Source: Nostoc sp. 'Peltigera membranacea cyanobiont' 210A (GTDB taxonomy: Bacteria > Cyanobacteriota > Cyanobacteriia > Cyanobacteriales > Nostocaceae). Taken from it: DNA of 64,000 nucleotides. Positions 47,127 to 56,932 of this stretch are shown here, piece by piece. A program made the position numbers and the translations under genes. The notes under the pieces were generated by a model that worked only from the letters and a program-made list of their open reading frames with translations, did no database searches and had not been told where the DNA came from. Where the stretch lies: contig NZ_NOLJ01000005.1 in assembly GCF_002246015.1 (NCBI RefSeq), positions 124,001-188,000 of the forward strand. The letters run 5' to 3'. Positions within the stretch are counted from its first letter, which is position 1. Every line of letters starts with the position of its first letter.

Positions 47127-47227
47127 CAATACGGTTCAGTTAAGGGCTACTGGCAAAAATTTTGGGTTTTTGAGACGCGATAAATCGCCGTCTCTACAAG
47201 TGTTTTGGGCTTATCTGAACTGTATTG
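47127..47227. repeat. MITE family A, copy 4 with intact 10-bp target duplication
   Basis: 101 bp. CAATACGGTTCAGTTAAG at 47127-47144 is inverted at 47210-47227 (CTTATCTGAACTGTATTG). TGATATAACC is duplicated on both sides (47117-47126 and 47228-47237). Interior holds GAGACGCGATAAATCGCCG, as in copy 2. Confidence 0.9.
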
Positions 47228-47619
47228 TGATATAACCCCCCTCTTCCCTACCTCAACCTAACCCTCTCCTGTTAGGAGAGGGAAGCAGAAAAACTTTTAT
47301 TGCTGCAAGGGGAGCAAGTAAGCCTCAAAGCCTCTCTCCTTTTAGGAGAGACGTTTGGAGAGAGGTCAAAGTGTATTGCATACATAAACGCGTAGCGGCT
47401 ACTCTACGAGTTCTCCTAAGGAGTAACCGTAGGGTACGAGGAATCGCTATAGAAAACACCATTTTGTAAAGCCATAGTGTTGAACGTTCATCACACAATG
47501 GATTTTTAAGCCATACCCAGCTTGAAACCACTGTTGTTTGTCCTAACAGCTGGCTGTTGATTAAAAACCTTTTTATTTTTATTTCCATCAGCACAATTCA
47601 GGTAAATGGGCAACATACT

Positions 47620-49044
47620 ATGTCAAGGGTGACTGAAAAGCCGAAACCAAGTGAACAGACACTAAATCATGAACAACCTAAGATTTGGTGGGGTATCGCT
47701 GTAGCCGTGCCAGTAGTAATCGCCGCTGGGATACTAGGTACGGCCAAAATCGAGCAGTTAAGAAAACTATCTACATCCGTACCAGTAATGCCATCTACCA
47801 ATAGCATTAGTGCTGTAGGGCGTTTGGAACCGCGAGGCGAAGTTGTTAAATTATCCGCCCCATCATCAGGATTAGCGCCATCGTCACGAATTCAGCAACT
47901 TCTGGTGAGAGAGGGTGAACGGGTAAAGCAGGGTCAAATTGTGGCAATTTTGGACAACCGCGATACCCAAGTAGCTGGACTACAAGAGGCAAAAGCGAAA
48001 GTCCAAGAAGCCAGTGCGAATTTAGCGCAAGTCAGGGCTGGCTCTCCCAGAGATATTCAAGCTCAAAGAGCAGTTATCGCTCGCCTACAAGCGCAGTTAA
48101 TTGGCGAAAGGAATGCAGGGCAAGCAACGATCGCGCGGGTTGCAGCTCAGTTAAGTGGTGATAAACTTGTCCAACAAGCAACCGTGAATCGCCTAGAAGC
48201 TGAACTTAGTGGGCAAAGAGATGCTCTCAGAGCAACGGTTACACGTATTCAAGCCGAACAGCGCAATGCTCAAGTCGATGCCGGACGCTATGATTATTTA
48301 TACAAAGAAGGTGCTATTTCTCAGCAAGAGCGGGATAGAAGACGCTTGAGTGCAATAACTGCTAATCAGCAGGTGGCTGAAAGCCAAGCTACCCTAAAGC
48401 AGACATTGGCAACCTTGCGACAGCAACTTGCTGAGGCTAGAGCCAACCAAATACAAAATTCAGCAACTTTGCAACAGCAGTTAATCGAAGCTAAAGTTAA
48501 CCGCGATAAAAATGTGGCAACTTTGCAAAGACAAATCGATGAAGAAAAGGCCAAACTAAGCCGAATTTTAGATGTTAGTCCTACCGATGTGCAAGTAGCG
48601 CAAGCTCAAGTTAGTAATGCGATCGCAAATGTTAGAAAAGCGGAAGCAGAACTAAGGTTAAGCTACGTTCAAGCACCAATCGCTGGAGAGATTTTAAAAG
48701 TTTACACCAAATCGGGTGAAGCGATCGGCGCAAATGGCATTGCTGAAATTGGCCAAACTAACCAAATGTTTGTAATTGCTGAAGTCGCTGAAGACAGCAT
48801 TGGGAAAGTGCGTCTTGGTCAAAATGCTACTATCACCAGTGATAACGGCGCATTTAGCGGCGAATTAAAGGGAACTGTCACTGATATTGGCAGAAAAATT
48901 GGTAAAAAAGATGTGCTGAATACAGATCCAGCCGCAGATGTGGATGCCAGAGTTGTAGAAGTTAAAATTGCTCTGTCTCCAGAAGATAGCCTGAAAGTTT
49001 CTGGTTTAACTTACGCCAAAGTTATTGTCGATATTAATAATTAA
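47620..49044 (+). CDS. devB: DevB-type membrane fusion protein of ABC exporter
   Basis: 474 residues from ATG 47620; an upstream in-frame ATG at 47557 adds an unlikely leader. One N-terminal membrane span (WWGIAVAVPVVIAAGILG), a lipoyl-like barrel start (SAVGRLEPRGEVVKLSAPSS), a long coiled coil (about 125-330, rich in Gln, Ala and Arg) and YVQAPIAGEILKVYTKSGE closing the barrel. It links the inner-membrane transporter to a TolC-type outer-membrane channel. Followed by devC and devA; in Anabaena this trio exports heterocyst glycolipids, but Nostoc genomes carry paralogous sets, so the substrate is not certain. Confidence 0.92.
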   Translation: MSRVTEKPKPSEQTLNHEQPKIWWGIAVAVPVVIAAGILGTAKIEQLRKLSTSVPVMPSTNSISAVGRLEPRGEVVKLSAPSSGLAPSSRIQQLLVREGERVKQGQIVAILDNRDTQVAGLQEAKAKVQEASANLAQVRAGSPRDIQAQRAVIARLQAQLIGERNAGQATIARVAAQLSGDKLVQQATVNRLEAELSGQRDALRATVTRIQAEQRNAQVDAGRYDYLYKEGAISQQERDRRRLSAITANQQVAESQATLKQTLATLRQQLAEARANQIQNSATLQQQLIEAKVNRDKNVATLQRQIDEEKAKLSRILDVSPTDVQVAQAQVSNAIANVRKAEAELRLSYVQAPIAGEILKVYTKSGEAIGANGIAEIGQTNQMFVIAEVAEDSIGKVRLGQNATITSDNGAFSGELKGTVTDIGRKIGKKDVLNTDPAADVDARVVEVKIALSPEDSLKVSGLTYAKVIVDINN

Positions 49045-49212
49045 TTAAGTTGTCGGTGAGCAGTAATCTTAATCCATAATTTGATATTTTGGATTAAAAA
49101 TATTCTTGAATGGTCTGTTTAATCAATTTTAAACATTCTATCAATCCGGTACGGGTGTCACCATAATGGGTTGAAAATCTAAAATTGCTACTCTTGTTGA
49201 GACGCCTATAAA

Positions 49213-50367
49213 ATGAATCAAAAAATACCTCTATCGTGGCTACAACTGACAAGGGAAAAAACTCGCCTAGCTGTGGCTTTAGCAGGAATTGCTTTTGCTG
49301 ATATTTTAATGTTTATGCAACTCGGCTTTCGGGATGCTCTGTATTATAGTAACGTTCGATTCCATAACAGCTTGCAAGGCGATATTGTTTTAATTAATAG
49401 TCAATCTAACGCTATATTGGCGATGAGAAGCTTTTCGCAACGACGATTATATAAAGCTTTAGAATTACCCGCAGTTCAATCAGTACATCCGATCTATTTG
49501 GACTTTACAATCTGGAAAAATCCTGTAACCGGGCGTCCTCGGAGTATCCTAATTTTTGGAATGAACCCAGAAACTAACCTAGTTAACTTACCTGGAGTTC
49601 AGGAAAATTTAGATAAACTTAAACTACCTGATGTAGTTCTATTTGACCGTTCTTCTAGAGTAGAGTATGGGCCGATCGCTGCTAATTATGACCAAGGTAA
49701 GCCTGTAACGGCAGAAGTACGAAGGCGGCGAATTAAAGTAGGAGGACTCTTTACATTAGGTGCATCATTTGGTGCAGATGGTAATTTAATTACGAGCGAT
49801 ATCAACTTTTTCCGAATATTCAATAATCGTCAAAAAGGATTAATTGATATTGGGCTAATTAGATTAAAGCCGGGAGCAGATGCTAATGTTGTTGCCCAAC
49901 AATTACGAAAGTATTTACCTAATGAAGTAAATGTTTTAACTAAACAAGAATTTATTGATTTTGAGCGGAGTTACTGGGCAAATAGTACAGCTATTGGCTT
50001 TATTTTCACATTAGGGACTGTCATGGGTTTCATTGTGGGTACTGTGATTGTTTATCAAATTCTTTATACAGAAGTTGCAGACCACTTGGCTGAGTACGCT
50101 ACTCTCAAGGCGATAGGTTACACACAAAACTATTTATTGACGGTCATTCTTCAAGAAGCTTTATTATTAGCAGTTTTAGGCTATTTTCCTGGAATAGTTT
50201 TTGCCTTATTTATGTATGACAGTGCCAGAAATGCAACACTCTTACCAGTCTTTATGAGTTTTGAACGAGCGACAATGGTATTGATTTTGACTATGCTAAT
50301 GTGCATCATTTCTGGTGCGATCGCAGTTAGGAAATTACGCTCTGCCGATCCAGCAGATATCTTTTAA
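49213..50367 (+). CDS. devC: DevC-type ABC exporter permease
   Basis: 384 residues. FtsX-like (MacB-type) permease: N-terminal span (RLAVALAGIAFADILMFMQL), large extracytoplasmic domain, and three C-terminal spans (FIFTLGTVMGFIVGTVIVY, ILQEALLLAVLGYFPGIVFA, VLILTMLMCIISGAIAV). It begins MNQKIPLSWLQLTREKTR, standard for DevC. 168 bp after devB and 125 bp before devA, same strand. Confidence 0.93.
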   Translation: MNQKIPLSWLQLTREKTRLAVALAGIAFADILMFMQLGFRDALYYSNVRFHNSLQGDIVLINSQSNAILAMRSFSQRRLYKALELPAVQSVHPIYLDFTIWKNPVTGRPRSILIFGMNPETNLVNLPGVQENLDKLKLPDVVLFDRSSRVEYGPIAANYDQGKPVTAEVRRRRIKVGGLFTLGASFGADGNLITSDINFFRIFNNRQKGLIDIGLIRLKPGADANVVAQQLRKYLPNEVNVLTKQEFIDFERSYWANSTAIGFIFTLGTVMGFIVGTVIVYQILYTEVADHLAEYATLKAIGYTQNYLLTVILQEALLLAVLGYFPGIVFALFMYDSARNATLLPVFMSFERATMVLILTMLMCIISGAIAVRKLRSADPADIF

Positions 50368-50492
50368 TTAATATTGTATTAATTAAAAGATATTAACAAT
50401 AAATTTGATTTATGATCGTAACTAAGCAAATTTAATTTCTGACAGTCAATACAGTTAATTTTTGGAACTACTAATTTATAACTAACAAAAAT

Positions 50493-51203
50493 ATGATAGA
50501 AAAAGAACCTGTAATCGCCATTAAAAATCTCAATCACTTCTATGGCAAAGGCTCACTGAGAAAACAGATATTATTTGACATCAACCTAGACATTTATCCA
50601 GGTGAGATTGTGATTATGACCGGCCCATCAGGTTCAGGTAAAACAACATTACTGAGCTTAATTGGCGGTTTGCGGTCTGTACAAGAGGGAAGTTTAAAAT
50701 TTTTAGGTGAAGAACTTATTGGCGTCAGTCAAAACAAATTAGTGCAGATGCGACGCAACATTGGTTATATTTTCCAAGCTCACAATTTGCTAGGGTTCTT
50801 GACAGCCAAGCAAAATGTGCAAATGGCAGTGGAATTGAACGATAATATTTCTCAAGCAGAAGCAATGGCTAAATCAAAAGCCATGCTAGGGTCTGTTGGT
50901 CTAGAAGAACGAGTTGATTACTACCCAGACAATCTTTCTGGTGGACAAAAACAAAGAATTGCGATCGCCCGCGCCTTAGTGAACCGTCCCCCCTTGGTAC
51001 TAGCAGACGAACCAACAGCCGCATTAGACAAACAATCAGGACGCGATGTTGTAGAAATAATGCAGAGTCTAGCCAAAAATCAGGGAACTACTATCTTATT
51101 GGTGACACACGACAACCGCATTTTAGACATAGCCGATCGCATTGTCGAAATGGAAGATGGTCTTTTAACCCGTAATTCCCCCAATACAGTTATTCAGTCA
51201 TGA
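50493..51203 (+). CDS. devA: DevA-type ABC exporter ATP-binding protein
   Basis: 236 residues. Walker A GPSGSGKTTL, Q-loop in YIFQAHNLLGF, ABC signature LSGGQKQRIAIARAL, Walker B LVLADEPTAALD and the switch His in LLVTHDNRI. Energises DevC in a DevB-DevC-DevA exporter. Last gene of the set. Confidence 0.95.
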   Translation: MIEKEPVIAIKNLNHFYGKGSLRKQILFDINLDIYPGEIVIMTGPSGSGKTTLLSLIGGLRSVQEGSLKFLGEELIGVSQNKLVQMRRNIGYIFQAHNLLGFLTAKQNVQMAVELNDNISQAEAMAKSKAMLGSVGLEERVDYYPDNLSGGQKQRIAIARALVNRPPLVLADEPTAALDKQSGRDVVEIMQSLAKNQGTTILLVTHDNRILDIADRIVEMEDGLLTRNSPNTVIQS

Positions 51204-51265
51204 TTTTTAGTCATTAGTCATTTGTCCTTTGTGAATGACCAATACAACTCTTGGAGAGGCTGCAC

Positions 51266-51365
51266 TTCTCTACAAGACGCTGCGCGTAGCTTGCTTCCCC
51301 GTTCGCGCAGCGTGCCGTAGGCAAGGGGTACGACTACGCGGTAGTTGAGCGCAGTCGAAACTCAG
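51266..51365. repeat. Dispersed repeat downstream of devA
   Basis: TCTCTACAAGACGCTGCGCG and TAGCTTGCTTCCCCGTTCGC, near copy of the repeat at 44475-44520; flanked by GACCAATGAC heptamer runs (51225-51240, 51370-51395). Confidence 0.7.
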
Positions 51366-51405
51366 TACAAGTGACCAATGACCAATGACTAATGACAACC
51401 ATAAT

Positions 51406-52230
51406 TTATTGTCTAGCCGAGCCTGATTTTTTAATTCCAGATGGCTTTGGTGGAGTTGGAGTATTTGGTTGGCGACTAGTACGGAAAGTTACATTCACGC
51501 CTTCATTCGATTGTTCTAGCACTAGTAAAGGCGTAGGTTTAGCCTTTTGATCCCAATGCATGGTAGCAATCCGACCTTGAATTATTGGTTGCCAACTATC
51601 TTCGTCTTCTATAGGGCTTAGGTAAGTTTCTATACAATCAATAATTTGACTAATAGTCGCAGAAGTTGCTTGCGTCGGTAACTTCATTAACTTGATTTGA
51701 ATCCGAAACAGCACCCGTTTAGCAGAATTTCCTGGACTACCAGTCTCATACTCGACATCAAAAATTTCATCTACTTGCCGTCCAGCACTATTAGCAATTC
51801 CAACCGATCCTTGTTGGGCTTGATTTGGACGCAGGGCTTGAGAAATTTTTTCTTTGATCTGAATCTTTATTTGATTAAGAATTGCAAAATGAAACACCTC
51901 CTCTGACATCCGCATTCGCAGATAATCCAGGTTAAAGTCCCGTGAGTTCACCAAATCGGGATTAGTTTCCATTTTGCGAATTGTTTCCAGCGCTAGCTTA
52001 AACTTTTTCTCTAGTTCTCGCGCGCGGAATTGTTCAAACTTAAGTTTTTTCTCCAGCTTATCTTTCTGGAGTTTAATATACACAATCAAAGCAATCACCA
52101 CTAAAGCCAGTCCTCCAGAAGTTACCAACAGTAATGGTGGTATTTGAGGATTACTTGCTGGCACTTCCTGGGATGCCTTTTTAGTAGTCTTTTTCCCGGA
52201 GGATTGGGCAAGAAACATTGAAGTGGACAT
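51406..52230 (-). CDS. Conserved cyanobacterial single-pass membrane protein
   Basis: 274 residues from ATG 52230; a TTG at 52275 would add 15 residues. One membrane span (PPLLLVTSGGLALVVIALIVYI, quoted in part) after a short N-terminus, then a coiled coil (EKKLKFEQFRARELEKKFK) and a globular domain (RVLFRIQIKLMKLPTQ, HWDQKAKPTPLLVLEQ). I recall orthologues in many cyanobacteria with no function. Divergent from the HAD phosphatase gene, which starts about 100 bp away. Confidence 0.75.
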   Translation of the reverse strand: MSTSMFLAQSSGKKTTKKASQEVPASNPQIPPLLLVTSGGLALVVIALIVYIKLQKDKLEKKLKFEQFRARELEKKFKLALETIRKMETNPDLVNSRDFNLDYLRMRMSEEVFHFAILNQIKIQIKEKISQALRPNQAQQGSVGIANSAGRQVDEIFDVEYETGSPGNSAKRVLFRIQIKLMKLPTQATSATISQIIDCIETYLSPIEDEDSWQPIIQGRIATMHWDQKAKPTPLLVLEQSNEGVNVTFRTSRQPNTPTPPKPSGIKKSGSARQ

Positions 52231-52334
52231 GGTGGGAAACTGAAAAACTTGACTCCTGATGTTTAGGATGCCCAAATCTTCAAGGTCATCTTGCTGTATG
52301 ATAAATATTTTTTACAGCCTTTTACAAATCGTAT

Positions 52335-53132
52335 ATGTCCAGAGATTTGAGCCTCGCTCCCCTATCTGAGGTTTCATCTACAAGCTTTAGCAAGATTCGT
52401 CTGATAGCCACAGATATGGATGGCACCCTGACTAGACGAGGAAAATTTACTCCAGCACTGCTACAAGCTTTAGAGGATTTAGCCACAGCTGACATTAAAG
52501 TGCTAATTGTCACCGGACGTTCGGCTGGGTGGGTAAGTGGATTGAGTAGTTTGATGCCAGTAGCAGGTGCGATGGCAGAAAATGGCGGTTTATACTTTCC
52601 ACCTGGAAATCAGAAACCAGTAGTTTTAACACCCATTCCCGATTTAGTTCAACATCGCCAGCACTTGGCTACGACTTTTGAGAATTTACAAACTAAATTT
52701 CCCCAAATCCAAGAATCTGCTGATAATCGCTTTCGCGTCACCGACTGGACTTTTGATGTAGCTGGTTTGCGTGAAGACGAACTACAAACCCTAGATAATC
52801 TCTGTCAACAAATGGGTTGGGGATTTACCTATAGCAACGTGCAGTGTCACATTAAACTCCAAGGACAAGATAAAGCTGTGGGATTGTTGCAGGTATTGCG
52901 TGAGTATTTGCCCCAGTACTCATCAGAAGAAATTGTCACTGTTGGCGATAGTCCCAATGATGAAAGTTTATTTGATCGGCGTTATTTTCCTGTTTCTGTA
53001 GGCGTGGCTAACGTGCTGGAATATGTGAATCAATTGAAATATCAGCCTGCTTACATTACTACTGCTGCCGAAGGGGAAGGTTTTTGTGAGTTATCTAGTT
53101 ATATTTTAAAAAGCTTGCACATCCCCAGTTAG
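52335..53132 (+). CDS. HAD-superfamily (Cof/IIB) phosphatase
   Basis: 265 residues. HAD motif I RLIATDMDGTLT with the nucleophilic Asp, motif II VLIVTGRSAGW, motif III Lys near KLQGQDKAVGLL and motif IV VTVGDSPNDESLFD. The type IIB cap suggests sugar phosphates or similar substrates; the exact one is unknown. ATG at 52335. Stands 50 bp before the Uma2 gene. Confidence 0.88.
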   Translation: MSRDLSLAPLSEVSSTSFSKIRLIATDMDGTLTRRGKFTPALLQALEDLATADIKVLIVTGRSAGWVSGLSSLMPVAGAMAENGGLYFPPGNQKPVVLTPIPDLVQHRQHLATTFENLQTKFPQIQESADNRFRVTDWTFDVAGLREDELQTLDNLCQQMGWGFTYSNVQCHIKLQGQDKAVGLLQVLREYLPQYSSEEIVTVGDSPNDESLFDRRYFPVSVGVANVLEYVNQLKYQPAYITTAAEGEGFCELSSYILKSLHIPS

Positions 53133-53182
53133 GCAGAAGTAGAGTTGTTCTACAATAATCTCGTAGGACTGATTTTATAACC

Positions 53183-53944
53183 ATGACGGCTACTGTACCT
53201 GTTAATGTCGAATCAGAAATATTCTACCCTAGTGCTGATGGTCAACCAGTGGCAGAAACCTACGACCACCTTTATGCTTTACTAACTACCTTAGAAGTCC
53301 TGAAACAGTATCTGGCAAATCGTCAGGCAACAGTATTGGCAAATCAATTTCTTTACTATGCACAGGGCTTTCCCAAATTGCGGGTAGCCCCAGATGTGAT
53401 GGTGATTTTTGATGTTGCACCTGGCGGTCGAGACAACTATAAAATCTGGGAAGAGGGTCAAGTACCGACAGTTATTTTTGAAATGACATCCTTTGGTACT
53501 AAGGGACAAGACGAAATCTTCAAAAAGACCCTTTATGAGCAGCTAGGCGTCAAGGAATACTGGCTATTTGACCCTAAAGGCGAGTGGGTGGAACAACAGC
53601 TACGTGGCTATCGCCTGCGGGGAGAAATCTACGAACCGATACAAGATGGACGTAGTGAACCGTTACAACTACGCTTGGTGGTTGAGGGAAGGCTAATTGG
53701 GTTTTATCAAGAGGATACAGGGGAAAAATTACTGATCCCTGGTGAACTGGTACAGGCTTTACGACAGGAAGTTTTAGCAAGACAGCAAGCAGAAGAACTA
53801 GTAGAACAGGAACGCCAACGAGCTCAACAGGAACGCCAACGCGCTGAACAGGAACGCCAACGAGCTGAACAGGCAGAATTGCAGATAGAACAGTTAAAGG
53901 CAAGGTTGCGATCGCTCAATGTAGACCCCGATACTATTGAGTAA
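53183..53944 (+). CDS. Uma2-family (DUF820) protein with C-terminal coiled coil
   Basis: 253 residues. The Uma2 core covers about 10-190: YAQGFPKLRVAPDVMVIFDV, VPTVIFEMTSFGTKGQDE and TLYEQLGVKEYWLFDPKGE. The tail (about 195-245) is a coiled coil of heptads (QERQRAE repeated) encoded by near-identical 21-bp units around 53808-53880, a small coding minisatellite. This layout (nuclease plus Gln/Glu/Arg coil) is common in Nostoc. Biological role unknown. Confidence 0.85.
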   Translation: MTATVPVNVESEIFYPSADGQPVAETYDHLYALLTTLEVLKQYLANRQATVLANQFLYYAQGFPKLRVAPDVMVIFDVAPGGRDNYKIWEEGQVPTVIFEMTSFGTKGQDEIFKKTLYEQLGVKEYWLFDPKGEWVEQQLRGYRLRGEIYEPIQDGRSEPLQLRLVVEGRLIGFYQEDTGEKLLIPGELVQALRQEVLARQQAEELVEQERQRAQQERQRAEQERQRAEQAELQIEQLKARLRSLNVDPDTIE

Positions 53945-54287
53945 CATACAGACCCCTGCCCAAGAATTGGCCAAGGAAACAATTTGTTACCTGTGTCCTT
54001 GCCACATTTATTACCTTAGACAGAATACAATATATAAACGTCCAAAGCGTTTCAATCTAATAAGTCTCAACAATACTGATTTGATTGAGAATATTGTTTT
54101 ATACAGTCATTTTCAAGCAAAACTGTTTAAAGGATAAATAAACCGCTAGTCCTTTAAGTACTTAAATACGCTAATAGACTAACAGATACTTCAAGTACAG
54201 ATTAGCGTTTCATTTCCCACTTCCATTAGAAAGTCCAAGATCAATGTAGAATCAAGAATTTACCTTTAAATACTGAGGTATAAAATT
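53945..54287. other. Intergenic region
   Basis: About 340 bp of AT-rich DNA without a recognisable gene, repeat or terminator. Confidence 0.5.
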
Positions 54288-54455
54288 ATGCAAGAAATTG
54301 AAAGATTCTTTGGCAACTTGTTCAGTGGCATAATCAACCGCTTTAAGTATTCTGCGATGGACGCTGCCGATCGCAAAATGAGAGAAACTATCGACGATCA
54401 GATTGAACAACGGCGACAAAAACCCAAACCCAGGGATCAAGAAGACCGCGAGTAG
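54288..54455 (+). CDS. Small conserved hypothetical protein (55 residues)
   Basis: ATG 54288 to TAG 54453-54455: MQEIERFFGNLFSGIINRF, then KYSAMDAADRKMRETIDDQI and a charged C-terminus. Composition and codon use (GCGATGGACGCTGCCGATCG) are coding-like, and upstream AT-rich sequence plus GAGGTA near 54275 could serve initiation. I believe similar short basic-acidic proteins occur in other cyanobacteria. Unknown function. Precedes rpsB by about 240 bp. Confidence 0.55.
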   Translation: MQEIERFFGNLFSGIINRFKYSAMDAADRKMRETIDDQIEQRRQKPKPRDQEDRE

Positions 54456-54697
54456 ATGAGATGTTAGAATAGCAACATTTTCATCACTAAAAGCATAGCG
54501 TTGCCCGATTGTTGAGTGGGTAGCCCTATTTTCTCGCCCTCAATCTACATAATCAATCTACAACTCTCCCTATTGGGTTAGCAGTCTATGTTAACCTAGT
54601 AGAGTTAACTAATCTCGCACATCTAAGAATTCGGGTGTTTCCCGATTGGGAAATACACTTGGATGGAGGTTTAACCCGAATCGGAGTTGAAAATTAT

Positions 54698-55492
54698 ATG
54701 CCAGTAGTTTCATTGGCTCAAATGATGGAGTCAGGGGTTCACTTTGGGCATCAGACCCGGCGTTGGAACCCAAAAATGTCTCCCTACATTTATACTTCCC
54801 GCAATGGTGTGCATATCATCGACTTGGTGCAAACTGCCCAGTTGATGGATAATGCTTACAATTACATGCGATCGCACGCAGAACAAGGGAAGAAATTTCT
54901 TTTCGTCGGCACCAAGCGTCAAGCAGCTGGAATTATTGCCCAAGAAGCTAGCCGTTGTGGTTCCCACTACATTAACCAACGCTGGTTGGGCGGAATGTTG
55001 ACCAACTGGGCAACCATCAAAACACGGGTTGACCGTCTGAAAGATTTAGAACGCCGTGAAGAAACTGGCGCACTAGATTTATTACCGAAAAAAGAAGCAT
55101 CAATGCTACGTCGGGAAATGACGAAGCTTCAGAAATACTTGGGCGGCATTAAAACAATGCGGAAAGTGCCCGATATCGTGGTAATTGTAGACCAACGTCG
55201 GGAATATAACGCAGTTCAAGAATGCCAAAAGCTGAGTATTCCCATTGTGTCCATGTTGGATACAAACTGTGACCCCGATGTAGTAGATATCCCCATCCCA
55301 GCAAACGACGATGCTATCAGGTCAATTAAGCTGATAGTTGGAAAATTGGCAGATGCCATTTATGAAGGTCGTCACGGTCAGCTGGATGCTGAAGATGATT
55401 ACGAAGATTACGACGGTAGTGAGTATGACGATGACTATGAAGAAACCGAATATACTGATGCCGTAATTCCCGAAGAGGAAACAGAACAATAG
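54698..55492 (+). CDS. rpsB: 30S ribosomal protein S2
   Basis: 264 residues from ATG 54698 ([19 protein letters not shown]), the conserved S2 start; an upstream in-frame start at 54635 is rejected. Motifs: [67 protein letters not shown]. The acidic tail ([18 protein letters not shown]) is typical of cyanobacterial S2. Upstream of tsf as usual, with 261 bp between. Confidence 0.98.
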   Translation: MPVVSLAQMMESGVHFGHQTRRWNPKMSPYIYTSRNGVHIIDLVQTAQLMDNAYNYMRSHAEQGKKFLFVGTKRQAAGIIAQEASRCGSHYINQRWLGGMLTNWATIKTRVDRLKDLERREETGALDLLPKKEASMLRREMTKLQKYLGGIKTMRKVPDIVVIVDQRREYNAVQECQKLSIPIVSMLDTNCDPDVVDIPIPANDDAIRSIKLIVGKLADAIYEGRHGQLDAEDDYEDYDGSEYDDDYEETEYTDAVIPEEETEQ

Positions 55493-55493
55493 T

Positions 55494-55530
55494 GCTGTTA
55501 GCGGAAGCGGGGCGTTTAGCCCGTGAAGAG
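55494..55530. repeat. GCTGTTAGCGG...GGGGCGTTTAGCCC repeat downstream of rpsB
   Basis: GCTGTTAGCGGAAGCGGGGC then GTTTAGCCC; near copy at 1773-1800, and an inverted relative at about 55657-55682 (GGGCTAAAGCCCCGCTAACG) in the same gap. The two in the rpsB-tsf gap could pair to a long imperfect stem. Confidence 0.7.
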
Positions 55531-55753
55531 TGCTAAGTCCTGAGTAAGATAGAAAGACTCAGCAAATTGAATAGTGCTGAGTCTTAATTTTTGAAGTTGT
55601 AAGTTGTGATTTGTCAATGAAGAATAAAATTGATAACTGAACACTCAAAACTCAGCACGGGCTAAAGCCCCGCTAACGCTAACAAAACTCAGTACTCAGT
55701 ACTAAATTAGGTGAGTGATTACAACTCGAGGTCAAGTTAGGAATTGAGGCAAA

Positions 55754-56698
55754 ATGGCGGAAATATCTGCAAAACTCGTCCAAGAGCTACGCCAAAAAAC
55801 TGGTGCTGGCATGATGGACTGCAAAAAGGCGCTGATAGAGACTGAAGGCAACGTAGAAGAAGCCGCAGACTGGCTACGGAAAAAGGGCATCTCTAAGGCG
55901 GGGGCAAAAAGCGATCGCATTGCGGCAGAAGGTCTAGTAGACACTTACATTCAGCCCGAAGGTCGAGTGGGTGTACTTATAGAAGTCAACTGCCAAACCG
56001 ACTTTGTTGCTCGTAACGAGGCTTTTAAAGCTTTAGTTAAGAATCTAGCAAAGCAAGCAGCGACAGCTGATAGTGTTGAGTCTTTGTTGGCTCAACCCTA
56101 TATTGAGAATGAAAGTGCGACTGTAGAAGAATCCATCAAGCAAACCATTGCTACCCTTGGTGAAAACATCCAAGTGCGCCGCTTTGTTAATTTTGCAATA
56201 GCAGAAGGCACACAAGGCGTAGTAGACAGCTACATTCACACTGGCGGTCGAGTTGGTGTATTGGTAGAACTAGGTTCCCAAACTGAGTCAGTGGCTACTA
56301 ATCCAGAGTTCCAAACCTTGGCACGGAACACTGCAATGCAAGTCGCGGCTTGTCCTAATGTGGAGTATGTGAGCGTAGACCAAATCCCCGCCGAAATTGC
56401 CCAAAAGGAAAAAGACATTGAAATGGGCAAGGATGATTTGGCGAACAAGCCTGAAAACATCAAAGAAAAGATTGTTCAGGGACGGATTGAAAAACGCCTG
56501 AAAGAATTGACTTTGCTCGATCAGCCTTACATTCGCGATCAGAGTATTTCCGTGGAAGACTTGATCAAGCAAGTGAAGGCACAATTAGGCGAAGAGATTC
56601 AAGTGGCTCGCTTTGTCCGTTATATACTGGGCGAAGGCATTGAAAAGCAAGAAATGAGCTTTGCTGATGAAGTCGCTGCGCAAATGGGCACTAAGTAA
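55754..56698 (+). CDS. tsf: Translation elongation factor Ts
   Basis: 314 residues. Nucleotide exchange factor for EF-Tu. N-terminal UBA-like domain ([20 protein letters not shown]), then [14 protein letters not shown] contacting EF-Tu and the core dimer-like repeats ([14 protein letters not shown] and [14 protein letters not shown]), and the closing [20 protein letters not shown]. Length usual for Nostoc. Second gene after rpsB. Confidence 0.98.
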   Translation: MAEISAKLVQELRQKTGAGMMDCKKALIETEGNVEEAADWLRKKGISKAGAKSDRIAAEGLVDTYIQPEGRVGVLIEVNCQTDFVARNEAFKALVKNLAKQAATADSVESLLAQPYIENESATVEESIKQTIATLGENIQVRRFVNFAIAEGTQGVVDSYIHTGGRVGVLVELGSQTESVATNPEFQTLARNTAMQVAACPNVEYVSVDQIPAEIAQKEKDIEMGKDDLANKPENIKEKIVQGRIEKRLKELTLLDQPYIRDQSISVEDLIKQVKAQLGEEIQVARFVRYILGEGIEKQEMSFADEVAAQMGTK

Positions 56699-56777
56699 TA
56701 TTAGTCATTGGTCATTGGTCATTAATCATTAGTCTTTACCAAGGACAATTGACGAATCACTAATGACTCTTTAAAAA

Positions 56778-56811
56778 ACAGGTCAGGTTATTTGCTTGGC
56801 CTGTCTTTTAT
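56778..56811 (+). terminator. Terminator downstream of tsf
   Basis: ACAGGTCA at 56778-56785 pairs with TGGCCTGT at 56797-56804 (one wobble), followed by CTTTTATTT. Confidence 0.75.
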
Positions 56812-56932
56812 TTAGTAAAAGATGTGAAATATCGCATTTAATTTAAAATCTAAAATTCTCTGGAAAGTTATCCTAAAATAAATTTGTACATTTGTACTAT
56901 GTAATGGTTCAGATGGGCAAGAGCGAAAAAAC

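Larger units (their letters stand above)
46393..47619. other. 1.2-kb repeat-rich intergenic region upstream of devB
   Basis: No gene. In order: a CCCTTCGACTTCGCTCAGGG repeat near 46638, the palindrome 46841-46870, a family B MITE (46989-47121), a family A MITE (47127-47227), then CTCTCC/GGAGAG repeats around 47265-47360 and a GGCTACTCTACGAGTTCTCC-type repeat near 47395. The real devB control region is probably the last 150-200 bp. Confidence 0.6.

Noticed and set aside
47395..47440. NtcA-like site upstream of devB (GTA...TAC)
   Set aside because: The only candidate has nine instead of eight bases between half-sites and lies in repeat DNA.
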